Assembly (NCBI RefSeq): GCF_003054445.1
Contig: NC_042506.1
Location: 1,123,501 to 1,187,500, forward strand
Direction: 5' to 3'
Length of the DNA: 64,000 nt
From: Pichia kudriavzevii
Taxonomy: Eukaryota > Ascomycota > Pichiomycetes > Pichiales > Pichiaceae
The notes below the pieces were generated by a model. It was given only the letters and a program-made list of their open reading frames with translations. It was not told the origin of the DNA and searched no databases. The position numbers were made by a program, and so were the translations under genes. Below are positions 22,225 through 31,722 of the stretch, one piece after another; the first letter of the stretch is position 1, and each line of letters starts with the position of its first letter.

Positions 22225-24999
22225 ATGTCTACCTTAACTATGAAGGAAAGATTGAGAGGGTTTGGTATTTCGTTTGAGAAATCCTTGGAGGACTTGATTA
22301 AAGGTATCAGAGCCACCAATAGCGATCACGAGAAACTTGCTAGTTTCTTTGAGAGATCTATACAAGAATGTAAGAATGAGTTGAAATCTCCAGATCTAGA
22401 AGTAAAGTCTATTGCTATTTTGAAACTAGCATATTTGGAAATGTATGGTTTTGATATGAGTTGGTGTGCATTCAGTATTTTGGAAGTAATGGCATCCCCA
22501 AAGTTTCAACACAAACGAATTGGTTACTTAGCAGCAAATCAAATTCTTCAAAGGCAGAATAACGACGACGCTCTAATGTTAATGACAAATCTATTGAATA
22601 AAGATTTAACATCCATTGATTATACCGAAATATCCCTTGCAATTGGGGGCATTGCCGCTGTTGTAACGAAGGATTTGGCACCCATAATTGTTGATGATAT
22701 GGCTAAACTTTTGACACACACTAAACCATTGATAAGAAAAAAGGCTGTTTTGGCAATGTACAAAATTTTTCTTAAAAATCCGGAATCACTCAGAATCCAT
22801 TATGATCGATTAATTGAGAGATTAGATGATGATGACTCTTCTGTGGTATCCGCCACAGTTAATGTGCTCTGCGAATTAGCTTATATGAATCCATCGAACT
22901 ATATCGATCTTGCTCCAAAATTTTATAAGATTATGAAGGAGTCTAACAACAATTGGATGATGATTAGAATCTTGAAGTTGTTCTCGTCACTTTCGTTGAT
23001 CGAGCCTAGATTGAAAAACAAACTTTTACCGGAAATCAAAGCATTTATGGTCAACACAAAGGCATTATCTCTACAATACGAGTGCATCAATGCAATATTG
23101 AACGGAAACATGCTTTCCCCAGATGATATTGACACCGCAAAGTTGATCGTCTCAAATCTACTTGTTTTTTTCGCAAGTGGAGATCAAAATTTAAAGTATG
23201 TGGGTTTACTGGCTTTTATTAAAACATGTAAAATAAATCAAGATTTGATTAAAAAACATGACAAGATAATTCTTTCTTCAATTTATGATAATGACATCAC
23301 TGTGCGAGAAACGTCTCTTGAAATTGTGAACTCTTTAGTGAATGAACATAATATTGTTCCCATTATAACAAGGTTGACTGTACAATTGTTGCCATACAAT
23401 GATCAAAAGGAACAACTTGACAAAATTAACAAGAAGGTACTAGCTCAAAATTCGGGTCAAGATAGTGACGATGATACAGATACATACATTATTGGTGCAA
23501 CGCAACAGCCAATTGTGGTTTCGCAAAAATATAAATATCTTTTAGTGAGTAAGATTATTGAGATTTGCTCCATGAATAACTACGAGAATATTCCTAGTTT
23601 TAGATGGTATCTAGGAGTTATGACAGACATTCTCAAGTTAAACGTTGACAATAAAATATCTAAGATCGACAAGATGATAACGGATCAGTTTGTTGATATT
23701 GCTTTGAGGGTCCCAAGTGTTAGGCATACTCTAGTTAATATTTGCTTTTCTTTATGTGGTATTCTCGAATATACCGGAAGAGAACTACTACAGTTTAAAG
23801 AAGGCCTGGGCAATTGCATGTGGATAATTGGCGAATATTATGACTCGTACTTACAGGGTGAGAGTGATTCAGACTCAGACTCAGAGCCAGATTCGGATTC
23901 AGATTCTTTTTCAGCTCTACAGAAGCAGGAATTGAAGGACCTTAAACAGTCCAAACTTTCTATTAGTGAAATCATAGACACTATTTCGAAACAAAATATT
24001 TTATCAAAACTGGAACAACTGGATTCTTATGACATCATTACCACGTATGTTGGCGCTATTGCCAAGATGTATAGCAAATTTACTAGTACATATGCATGTG
24101 GTGGTGATTTGTCTGTATCCCAACTGGAGTTTGTTAAAAATTCATGCTTGGGGGTTATTGAAATCTTATCTCAGTTTGAAACGAGTTCAAACTTTGAACT
24201 TCAAGAATGTGCATTGTCTTATGTGGAAATTTTAAAATTAGTTGATAACTCATTAGAAAATGTATTAGACGGAATCAAAAATACTGAAACTTCCTCAGCA
24301 TCTTTACCAACCTTCCTAACAGAAGGCTACAACCAGTTATTTCTTTCTTATCCCTTGATGCCTGTCGGTGCGTCTGCCCAGGAGAAGGTAAAAATCCCAG
24401 ATGGTTTGGATCTTAATGCAGCTATTGATGAGCAAGCAACGTTTAATTTTCACAACCTCTACACAAATTTGAAATTAGAAGAACTAAGTATTGATGATGT
24501 CGACTTGCCTCAAAGTGACTCACTACACGGTGATTATACGGAAAATCAGGAATTTTCGGACATTGATACTACTCGTTCGTTGTCTACCAGACATGATGAT
24601 GAAATTTACTATATAAGTGCTACAAATTATGACCATTCTGACTCTTCTTCCATAGCTCCAAAGAAACAAGCCAAAAAGAAAAGCAAGAAAACTAAAAAGT
24701 TCAGAAAAGAAGCTGTGCTTATTGTTGATGATGATGATACACCTGCTCGACAAAACTCTACAACAGTTAAGCAAAACAACTTGACCGCCGATGCATTAAA
24801 TCTTGCAGATATAGACCTGAAAAAATCAGAAGAACATTACCCAGTGGGAGATGAGTACCAAGTGGAGGAAGAGACGAGAAAAAAGAAAGAAAAAGCTGGT
24901 GTTGACGGAATAAAAATTGAAGTTCCTTCTGTAGCTCTTTCTGCAGCTCGTAAAAAGCCAAAGAAAAAAGCCAAGAAAAATGTTGCAATCATTGAGTAA
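22225..24999 (+). CDS. APL5: AP-3 adaptor complex delta subunit
   Basis: Encodes 924 residues (S. cerevisiae Apl5 is 932). It is the large delta chain of AP-3, which sorts cargo from the Golgi to the vacuole without passing through the prevacuolar compartment. The N-terminal ~560 residues form the adaptin HEAT-like trunk, with typical text such as LEVKSIAILKLAYLEMYG and KRIGYLAANQ. A Ser/Asp run (SDSDSEPDSDSDS) lies near 550. The C-terminus is a Lys-rich tail with several KKxKK clusters. The start is the ATG at 22225, since the in-frame TTG two codons upstream is not a eukaryotic start. Confidence 0.92.
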   Translation: MSTLTMKERLRGFGISFEKSLEDLIKGIRATNSDHEKLASFFERSIQECKNELKSPDLEVKSIAILKLAYLEMYGFDMSWCAFSILEVMASPKFQHKRIGYLAANQILQRQNNDDALMLMTNLLNKDLTSIDYTEISLAIGGIAAVVTKDLAPIIVDDMAKLLTHTKPLIRKKAVLAMYKIFLKNPESLRIHYDRLIERLDDDDSSVVSATVNVLCELAYMNPSNYIDLAPKFYKIMKESNNNWMMIRILKLFSSLSLIEPRLKNKLLPEIKAFMVNTKALSLQYECINAILNGNMLSPDDIDTAKLIVSNLLVFFASGDQNLKYVGLLAFIKTCKINQDLIKKHDKIILSSIYDNDITVRETSLEIVNSLVNEHNIVPIITRLTVQLLPYNDQKEQLDKINKKVLAQNSGQDSDDDTDTYIIGATQQPIVVSQKYKYLLVSKIIEICSMNNYENIPSFRWYLGVMTDILKLNVDNKISKIDKMITDQFVDIALRVPSVRHTLVNICFSLCGILEYTGRELLQFKEGLGNCMWIIGEYYDSYLQGESDSDSDSEPDSDSDSFSALQKQELKDLKQSKLSISEIIDTISKQNILSKLEQLDSYDIITTYVGAIAKMYSKFTSTYACGGDLSVSQLEFVKNSCLGVIEILSQFETSSNFELQECALSYVEILKLVDNSLENVLDGIKNTETSSASLPTFLTEGYNQLFLSYPLMPVGASAQEKVKIPDGLDLNAAIDEQATFNFHNLYTNLKLEELSIDDVDLPQSDSLHGDYTENQEFSDIDTTRSLSTRHDDEIYYISATNYDHSDSSSIAPKKQAKKKSKKTKKFRKEAVLIVDDDDTPARQNSTTVKQNNLTADALNLADIDLKKSEEHYPVGDEYQVEEETRKKKEKAGVDGIKIEVPSVALSAARKKPKKKAKKNVAIIE

Positions 25000-25218
25000 T
25001 GACATTACTTAAACTATTCTTGTAATACTATATATGATACATGGAAAACATTAAAAACACAACCTATTAATTTTATGATTTTTTTAAAACTTATCTGCAG
25101 ACAAAATGCCAGTTTATCTTATTTGATTTCACTTTTCTTTTATATCTTTTTTGTTTCCATATCACCCAAGGCTTAGCACACCCCTCCTATGTATACCCGT
25201 ATACTGTGGTACCTATTA

Positions 25219-26118
25219 TTATTTGGAATCATTTTTCTCCACTATAGGTTCAACATTATGCACACCGTTTTGTGACTTTGTTGTGCTTGGATGTGTAGTG
25301 CCCGTAGCCACTCTTCTTCTCTTTCCAGACCCTTCATAATTGATGGGTAGACTATGCTTTAAATCGGCTTTAACGTGGGCTTTCAAATCTTTGAAGCTAC
25401 TTATATTATTTTTATAGCACAGATTTTTTTTCACTAAATCGTACCTATCAAATATGCCTAAATAAAGGTCAGGGTATCGGTTGGTTTCTGCTATGGCCAG
25501 GTCACTAGACAAAGAATCATTCATGCCGACTACTTCTTCAAATGATAGCAAATTTTTTTTTCCATCTTCATCGGTTTCGTTTTTTTCTAGTTTCAATAAA
25601 GTAGAGTACAGTTTATTGTCTGAATTATACTTTTGCAAACGTTCTAACCTGCGAATGATCTCGATGTGACTAGATGGTTCCAAACGATCTATACTCTCAT
25701 GCTTGTTAAGGTAACACAACAAATCAACAAGCATGTTATTTCGTAGTTGTTGGTATTTTGCAAGACTTTTCAAATAAAGTGCAAAATCCTCTAGAAACTT
25801 AGCAACTTCATTTGCATTCTTGTACTTTTCAAGTAAATGGTTGTAAAGTGTGCGATATTCACTAGTTGATCGGGACGGACATTTAGAGGTTTTAGATACA
25901 TCTTTTTCAGAACAGATTTCAGTCTCAGCTCCATTCAAAGAAGTAGAATCGGTAGAACGACTGCTTTTCCCATTTGTAAGGTCATAATTCTCTGTGTTGC
26001 CAGAGGCACGCTTCAATGGTTGGCTTTCTGATTTATTCTCCACTGCTGTCATTTTGGATTGTTGTTTTGTATTCTCTATTTCCATATCTCCAGGATTTGT
26101 TAAGGCAGATACATCCAT
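25219..26118 (-). CDS. Unrecognised 299-residue protein
   Basis: I do not recognise this protein. The first ~85 residues are polar and disordered. A helical core (about 85-240) has a leucine/lysine pattern (YNHLLEKYKNANEVAKFLED; LRNNMLVDLLCYLNKH). The end is basic: KRRR at about 266-270 could be a nuclear signal, then a polar tail. Such a layout is common in small subunits of chromatin or kinetochore complexes, but that is inference. It lies tail to tail with APL5 and divergent from ENP2 (278 bases). The ATG at 26118 is the first in frame, and the length makes a chance frame unlikely. Confidence 0.7.
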   Translation of the reverse strand: MDVSALTNPGDMEIENTKQQSKMTAVENKSESQPLKRASGNTENYDLTNGKSSRSTDSTSLNGAETEICSEKDVSKTSKCPSRSTSEYRTLYNHLLEKYKNANEVAKFLEDFALYLKSLAKYQQLRNNMLVDLLCYLNKHESIDRLEPSSHIEIIRRLERLQKYNSDNKLYSTLLKLEKNETDEDGKKNLLSFEEVVGMNDSLSSDLAIAETNRYPDLYLGIFDRYDLVKKNLCYKNNISSFKDLKAHVKADLKHSLPINYEGSGKRRRVATGTTHPSTTKSQNGVHNVEPIVEKNDSK

Positions 26119-26396
26119 CGTTTCTTGCCCAATTTTGCTGTAGGTTACTGCCTAGCTCCTTCGCTTGAAAATCATAATCAGCTCTCTGATTCTACGAGTG
26201 CTGGTGTGTGTTCAACATGCGGAAAAAAGGCGAGAACGAGAAGCTGAAATTTTTCTTTTGCAAGTCTCTTGGATTGGGACAACAAAAATTTATTCAGCGG
26301 TGTACTAAAATATGACTTCAAAAATTTTTTTTTTGTGTAGATGGATTTTCTTTCTGTAATTTTTTACTACGGCAAACAAGATCATACCAAGTAAAC

Positions 26397-28451
26397 ATGG
26401 TTTTAAAGTCCGCTTCTTCCAATGATATATCAGTGTATCAGATTTCCGGTACTAATGTTTCTAAATCGCTTCCGGATTGGTTGGAAAGGAAAAGAAAAAG
26501 ATCCTTGAAAAATGATATCGATTATCAAAACAGAGTTGAATTAATCCAGGATTTCGAATTCAGTGAATCTTCTAATAAAATAAAAGTGTCTAGGGACGGT
26601 CAATATGCCATGGCAACAGGGACGTATAAACCTCAGATCCACGTCTATGATTTTGCCAATCTTTCTTTAAAGTTTGAAAGACATACAAACACCGAAAACG
26701 TTGACTTTCTAATGTTATCCGATGACTGGTCCAAATCTATTCACCTGCAGAATGATAGGTCTTTGGAATTCCAAAACAGGGGTGGGATTGACCACAGAAT
26801 TAGAATTCCAAAATTTGGTAGATCCATGGTTTACAACGACGTTACCTGTGATTTGTTTGTTGGTGCCTCCGGAAATGAAATATACAGACTTAATCTAGAG
26901 CAAGGTAGATTTATGAAGCCTTTTAACATTGAAAGTGATCGTGGTGTTAATTCCATTGACATTAACCCCATTCATGGTTTACTTAGTGCTGGTCTTGAAG
27001 ATGGAACCATTGAATTTTGGGATCCAAGGGCTAAGCAGAGAATTATAAAACTACAAATACCTGAAGCTACTGAAAATGGGAGTGAAATTTCATGTGTCAA
27101 ATTTGCTAATAACAGTTTGAACTTTGCTTGTGGTACTTCTGATGGTATGTCTATGATTTACGATTTAAGAACGTCACATCCAATCATAACCAAAGATCAG
27201 GGTTATGGTTTCGGCATTAAAAAGATTATATTTTTGGAAGAAAACGGTAATGAGAACGCCAATTTAGTCTTAACATCCGATAAAAAAATTGCAAAGATTT
27301 GGAATAGAGACACCGGTAAGGCATATGCTGCAATGGAGCCTAGTGTTGATATCAATGACGTGGAACACATTCCAGGCACAGGTATGTTTTTTATGGCCAA
27401 TGAAGCAATCCCAATGCATACATATTATATACCCCAATTAGGGCCATCTCCAAAATGGTGTTCTTTCTTGGATAATATTACCGAAGAATTGGAAGAAAGA
27501 CCATCCGATACAGTCTATTCCAACTACAAGTTCTTGACAAAACAAGATGTTGCAAAGCTTGGTATATCTCATCTGGTGGGAACAAATGTTTTAAGGGCAT
27601 ACATGCATGGTTATTTTATTGATAATGAATTGTATGACAAAGTTAACTTGATTGCTAATCCTAATTCTATTCAAGAAGAAAGGGAAAGGGAGATTAGAAA
27701 GAGAATTGAAAAGGAGAGAGAATCCAGAATTAGAAGCACTGGTGCTATCACTAATACCAAAGTCACAGTCAATAAGGAGTACTTGGGACACTTGCAAAGT
27801 AAGCTTGGTTCAGAAACTGCGGAAAATGTCGTTAATGATGATCGTTTCAAGGAAATGTTTGAAGATCCAATGTTCCAGATTGATCAAGATAACCACGATT
27901 ATAAGCAGTTGAATCCTGTATCAAACTCTCTTGCTGGTCCTAAGCCACTTACTGCGGCCGAAGAGTCTGATGAAGAGAGATTACAATCTAAGAACAGGAA
28001 TACTTTGAGTGAATCTGAATCTGAGTCTGAATCCGATTCTGAAGATGAGAGGGAAAGAGAAGCAGTAAAACAAAAGATTAAAGAACAACTAAAGAAGAAG
28101 CAGGAACGTAAGAAGAGAGAGCGGGAAGAAGCTAAGCAATACATGGCCAAGGTTAGGTCCCTCGATAAATCGGATGATGCAAATATAGGAATTACTGATG
28201 GTAAGAATGTTTCTTTTGGTAAACAAGCCAAACTACAAGTTGAAAACGGAAAGATCAGAAAGGAGCAGAAATCTAATGTTAGAATAAGGAAGAATGCAAT
28301 TGGTGAGGGTGAAATCACATTTGTCCCTACTAAAAAAGCAAGTAAGGTTAGCTTTAGGGAAGAAGATGGGGATACCGAAAGAAGGGGTAAGACGAAACAA
28401 GTTACTGAAGGTAGAAGAAGAGCTAGTAAAAACGTGTTTAGAGGAATGTGA
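26397..28451 (+). CDS. ENP2: Nucleolar SSU processome protein Enp2 (NOL10 family)
   Basis: Encodes 684 residues (yeast Enp2 is 707). Enp2 is an essential WD40 protein of the 90S pre-ribosome needed for 18S rRNA maturation. The N-terminus is family-typical (ISVYQISGTNVSKSLPDWL), followed by a seven-bladed propeller to about residue 360. The NUC153/NOL10 region comes next (LTKQDVAKLGISHLVGTNVL and DDRFKEMFEDPMFQID). The tail has a Ser/Glu run (SESESESESDSE) and long Lys/Arg/Glu helices. The ATG at 26397 is preceded by AAAC. Confidence 0.93.
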   Translation: MVLKSASSNDISVYQISGTNVSKSLPDWLERKRKRSLKNDIDYQNRVELIQDFEFSESSNKIKVSRDGQYAMATGTYKPQIHVYDFANLSLKFERHTNTENVDFLMLSDDWSKSIHLQNDRSLEFQNRGGIDHRIRIPKFGRSMVYNDVTCDLFVGASGNEIYRLNLEQGRFMKPFNIESDRGVNSIDINPIHGLLSAGLEDGTIEFWDPRAKQRIIKLQIPEATENGSEISCVKFANNSLNFACGTSDGMSMIYDLRTSHPIITKDQGYGFGIKKIIFLEENGNENANLVLTSDKKIAKIWNRDTGKAYAAMEPSVDINDVEHIPGTGMFFMANEAIPMHTYYIPQLGPSPKWCSFLDNITEELEERPSDTVYSNYKFLTKQDVAKLGISHLVGTNVLRAYMHGYFIDNELYDKVNLIANPNSIQEEREREIRKRIEKERESRIRSTGAITNTKVTVNKEYLGHLQSKLGSETAENVVNDDRFKEMFEDPMFQIDQDNHDYKQLNPVSNSLAGPKPLTAAEESDEERLQSKNRNTLSESESESESDSEDEREREAVKQKIKEQLKKKQERKKREREEAKQYMAKVRSLDKSDDANIGITDGKNVSFGKQAKLQVENGKIRKEQKSNVRIRKNAIGEGEITFVPTKKASKVSFREEDGDTERRGKTKQVTEGRRRASKNVFRGM

Positions 28452-28549
28452 TGCACAAATTTTAAAACTACATTACCATTGTATAAAAAACTACTGTAAT
28501 TTGTATCTATATACATATATAAAAGGCTAGAAAGGATAAAATAGATGAG

Positions 28550-30112
28550 CTATTTTAGGTTCAAGGATTCATCATCTAGCTTGAGCTTCTTTTTGACAAC
28601 ATCCCAATCTTGCTTTATTACTCCCGCCTGAAGCAATTTCTCGAAAAGATGCAGAAGTTCCAAGTTTTCCGATTTAAACTGGTCACCCTCTACCAACAAC
28701 TTATGCAAAGACTTACCTCTATTATTTAATGGTGTAAATCTCTGAGGTATTTGAACAGGTATACCATGAACTAGTTTTATTTTATGGTTAAGTAAGGGTT
28801 TAGTAATGGAAGTCCTATGTGTTCTTCTGGAAGAATGATTCATGGCCTTAGCCTTAGCAATATCAGCCATATCATGCGAAAATAAACACTTTTCACCATT
28901 TCTGCACCTTTTTGTCTTCATCCAGAAATTGCAAACCCTGATAGCTGGTGTTGTTTCATTTCCAGCATCTGTTGGTGCCTTTGTCATTGTTTCAAGTATT
29001 TTTTTGGCCTTTTCTTGCTCTGCCTTTTTCTCCTCAACCTTTCTTGTAGTTGGCCAGTTCTTTTTGCGTTCTTCAATCCATTTCTGAATATCCTCTTCAT
29101 TTTCAAAAATAATATTGGTGCCTTGAATAGTATTTTTTCCCCACTCCGATTCCTCATCAATCAAATCGTCATAATCATTATTTTCATCATCATTATTATC
29201 ATTATTGTTATTATCGCCATCCTCATAACTGTTATCACAGCCAGTTTGACCGCTTTTATTCTGAGACAGCGCATCATTTAGATGTTCCTTGTGGTTAAAT
29301 TTTTCTTTGGCAGGTGTGCACTTTGGTTTTTTTCTCTTGGTTTTGTTTTTAGCTACCGTAGGTTTTTGAGGTAATTGAGGAACCGAAGCTGAAGTTGCTG
29401 GAATGGCAGCCCCTAAATTATTTTGAGCTTGTTGATTTTGTAAAAACTTTGTGAAGACGTTCATTAGGGCATTAGATTGGTCTTGATTTTGTGCATATTG
29501 CTGATTTGGCTGGGTTGGTTGAGATACATGAGAATTTAGCTGTTGTGGGTATGTTTGTGCTCCATATAAAGACGGTTGTCGCTGTAAGCAAGCTCCATAT
29601 TGGTTATATTGATTATAGTATTGCTGATTGTACCCACTGTTGTATCCTTGTTGATAACCTTGATATTGGCCGCTAAACTGTTGATTGGGATAACAGTTGT
29701 ATTGATTCTGATATTGCGGCGCATGTTGTGGCTGCATATTACAATTTATCTGGGTTTGGCTATGATTCTGGCTTTGTAGTGTTTTCAAGATATTTCCAAA
29801 AAGTTGCAAAGCTTCGGGAGTTGGTTGTACACTCGAAACAGTATTGGAATTATCTTGTGTAGATGTTAACGGTGTCTGGTTTGCTTCAGATATTTGGCTC
29901 CCTAAATTAACCGACACCCCCGGAAATAGTTCCACATTTGAGGCTTGATCGGCACTTTCACGGCCTTTAAACTTAGCATCTCCGACAGGAGAGCTTTGGG
30001 TGCAGTAGGAAAATTTCGGTTTTGCAGGGAGACCTGCTACTCCCGTATCAGCTACACAACTCTTTTGCATCTTTCTGTCATTTTCACTGGAATCATTTCT
30101 AGTTCTTTTCAT
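28550..30112 (-). CDS. RSA1: Box C/D snoRNP assembly factor, Rsa1/NUFIP-like, with CCCH finger
   Basis: Encodes 520 residues. Rsa1/NUFIP works with Hit1, Hsp90 and R2TP to assemble box C/D snoRNPs and U3. The N-terminal ~220 residues are Gln/Asn/Tyr-rich and low in complexity. A basic stretch follows, then an acidic Asn/Asp run. The NUFIP signature NEEDIQKWIEERKKNWPT lies near 330-350. A zinc finger CNFWMKTKRCRNGEKCLFSH (CX8CX5CX3H) lies near 393-412. The gene is longer than S. cerevisiae RSA1 (381), mostly because of the Gln-rich part and the finger. It shares a 337-base divergent promoter with ADE1. In S. cerevisiae RSA1 is close to APL5, as here. Confidence 0.8.
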   Translation of the reverse strand: MKRTRNDSSENDRKMQKSCVADTGVAGLPAKPKFSYCTQSSPVGDAKFKGRESADQASNVELFPGVSVNLGSQISEANQTPLTSTQDNSNTVSSVQPTPEALQLFGNILKTLQSQNHSQTQINCNMQPQHAPQYQNQYNCYPNQQFSGQYQGYQQGYNSGYNQQYYNQYNQYGACLQRQPSLYGAQTYPQQLNSHVSQPTQPNQQYAQNQDQSNALMNVFTKFLQNQQAQNNLGAAIPATSASVPQLPQKPTVAKNKTKRKKPKCTPAKEKFNHKEHLNDALSQNKSGQTGCDNSYEDGDNNNNDNNDDENNDYDDLIDEESEWGKNTIQGTNIIFENEEDIQKWIEERKKNWPTTRKVEEKKAEQEKAKKILETMTKAPTDAGNETTPAIRVCNFWMKTKRCRNGEKCLFSHDMADIAKAKAMNHSSRRTHRTSITKPLLNHKIKLVHGIPVQIPQRFTPLNNRGKSLHKLLVEGDQFKSENLELLHLFEKLLQAGVIKQDWDVVKKKLKLDDESLNLK

Positions 30113-30449
30113 GGCCTCAAGAGAAAAGCTTCAGTCGTGAGGAAATCTATAAGCGGGCACAAGCATTCATCAAAAACAGATAAATAGAACCCTTCATATT
30201 CAAAATCAAATATTTCCTAAAAAAAAATTTAGAAAAAAAAATGGACCAAAATTCATGTTGATAATGTGCGGACTTCCCCTTTCGGAAAGGAGACCAGAGT
30301 CAGAAGTAATGTATTATGTGTATGCATTTCAAACGGAAATATGCAAAGAGTATAAGTAAATGAAGCATTCCATGGGTATTTTTTTTCTATCAGTTTTCAT
30401 TCTTTATTAGAAATTCCACTTTGCACACAAACACAACATATCCGGAAAT
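30113..30449. promoter_or_regulatory. Divergent RSA1/ADE1 promoter
   Basis: 337 bases. A-runs lie at about 30220-30240. A GAGTCA element lies at 30297-30302 and a TATAAGTAAA at 30351-30360, about 90 bases before the ADE1 ATG. A T-run lies near 30380-30386. Confidence 0.55.
30297..30302 (-). promoter_or_regulatory. TGACTC element (Bas1/Gcn4-type) upstream of ADE1
   Basis: GAGTCA on the plus strand reads TGACTC on the minus strand, about 150 bases before the ADE1 start. In S. cerevisiae, TGACTC elements in ADE promoters are bound by Bas1/Bas2 and Gcn4. Its use here is inferred from sequence and position only. Confidence 0.5.
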
Positions 30450-31361
30450 ATGTCAATCACCTCTACTAACCTAGACGGAATACTTCCCTTGATCGCTAAA
30501 GGTAAAGTCAGGGATATATATGAAGTTGACTCTGAGAGTTTACTTTTTGTTGCCACTGATAGGATCTCTGCTTACGATGTTATCATGGAAAATGGTATCA
30601 AGGACAAAGGTAAGCTATTAACCCAAATTTCTATCTTTTGGTTTAACTTTTTGAAAGATAACATTAAGAATCACATAATTGCCGATTCTGACGAAGAAAT
30701 TTTTGCTAGACTACCCAAGGAGTTGTCCGAGTCAAAATATAAGGACCAATTATGTCAGAGGTCCTTATTGGTAAGAAAGCACAAATTAATTCCATTAGAG
30801 GCGATTGTCAGGGGTTACATCACCGGATCTGCTTGGAAGGAATACAAAAAGTCAGGTACCGTTCATGGTTGTCCTGCCCCAGAAAATCTTCAGGAATCCC
30901 AAGAGTTCCCATCTCCAATTTTCACACCATCTACGAAGGCCGAACAAGGTGAGCACGATGAAAACATTTCTCAAGAACAAGCAGAAAAGATTGTTGGGAA
31001 AGAAGTTTGCGAAAAAGTTGCTCGTAAGGCAATAGAACTTTACTCGAAAGCTAAAGAGTATGCAAAGTCCAGGGGTATTATTTTAGCTGATACGAAATTT
31101 GAATTTGGTATTACCGATGATGGGGAATTGGTCTTGGTTGATGAAGTTTTAACGCCAGATTCATCAAGATTCTGGAATACAAAGACATACAAACTTGGCA
31201 AGTCACAAGAGTCTTATGATAAGCAGTTCTTGAGAGATTGGTTAACTTCAAATGGACTCAACGGCAAGGAAGGTGTTTCAATGCCAGAAGATATTGTTGC
31301 ACAAACATCTTCCAAATATGTTGAAGCATTTGAAGCCCTAACCGGTAAGAAATATGTATGA
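30450..31361 (+). CDS. ADE1: SAICAR synthetase (purine synthesis)
   Basis: Encodes 303 residues (S. cerevisiae Ade1 is 306). This cytosolic enzyme uses ATP to join CAIR with aspartate to make SAICAR. The sequence carries the family motifs: KGKVRDIYEV near the start, FVATDRISAYDVIMENGIKDKG (written here in two parts: FVATDRISAYD, VIMENGIKDKG), PLEAIVRGYITGSAWKEYKKSG, FTPSTKAEQGEHDENIS and DEVLTPDSSRFW. There is no sign of fusion or truncation. Loss of ADE1 gives red adenine auxotrophs in yeasts. A TGACTC element in the promoter suggests control by adenine and amino acid supply. Confidence 0.97.
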   Translation: MSITSTNLDGILPLIAKGKVRDIYEVDSESLLFVATDRISAYDVIMENGIKDKGKLLTQISIFWFNFLKDNIKNHIIADSDEEIFARLPKELSESKYKDQLCQRSLLVRKHKLIPLEAIVRGYITGSAWKEYKKSGTVHGCPAPENLQESQEFPSPIFTPSTKAEQGEHDENISQEQAEKIVGKEVCEKVARKAIELYSKAKEYAKSRGIILADTKFEFGITDDGELVLVDEVLTPDSSRFWNTKTYKLGKSQESYDKQFLRDWLTSNGLNGKEGVSMPEDIVAQTSSKYVEAFEALTGKKYV

Positions 31362-31722
31362 AATTTTTAAACCCGCTATATCTTAACTACCACATTATTT
31401 CTTTGCTTTACCATATGCGATTTCACATTACAAACCCGTAGTTGGTTTAGTAAACTTGTTGATGTATTATGTAAGCAGAAAAGTTGATATCTACGCGCCA
31501 CGCAAGTTCCAGAATTCCCGCATTAGGTTAAAGTAAAACAGCCAATTTTCCTGTCTAGAAACATTTGTTTTTTGGTTGATGCAGTTTGAATGTGATTTTC
31601 TCATTTTCTTAGACTCTCTTGGATATTTGGAAGGTAAGATACCGTGTTTCTCTTATATAATTGTTCCGGCTAACTGTGCACTCATTTATTATACTTCTTG
31701 TTTTGAAAGTTGGACTATTTTG
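31362..31722. promoter_or_regulatory. Intergenic region ADE1 to KIN3
   Basis: 361 bases holding the ADE1 3' end and the KIN3 promoter/leader. An in-frame ATG at 31579 could extend KIN3 by 48 codons. A GTAAGA and a GGCTAAC occur inside this stretch, but joining them to the nearest AG before 31723 does not keep a frame. I see nothing else. Confidence 0.4.

Noticed and set aside
21912-22277. 121-codon plus-strand frame between KXD1 and APL5
   Set aside because: It overlaps the starts of both genes in other frames and has no recognisable domain.
27899-28516. 205-codon frame antisense to ENP2
   Set aside because: A shadow of the Ser/Glu/Lys-rich ENP2 tail; the translation is Ser/Leu/Phe-rich low complexity.
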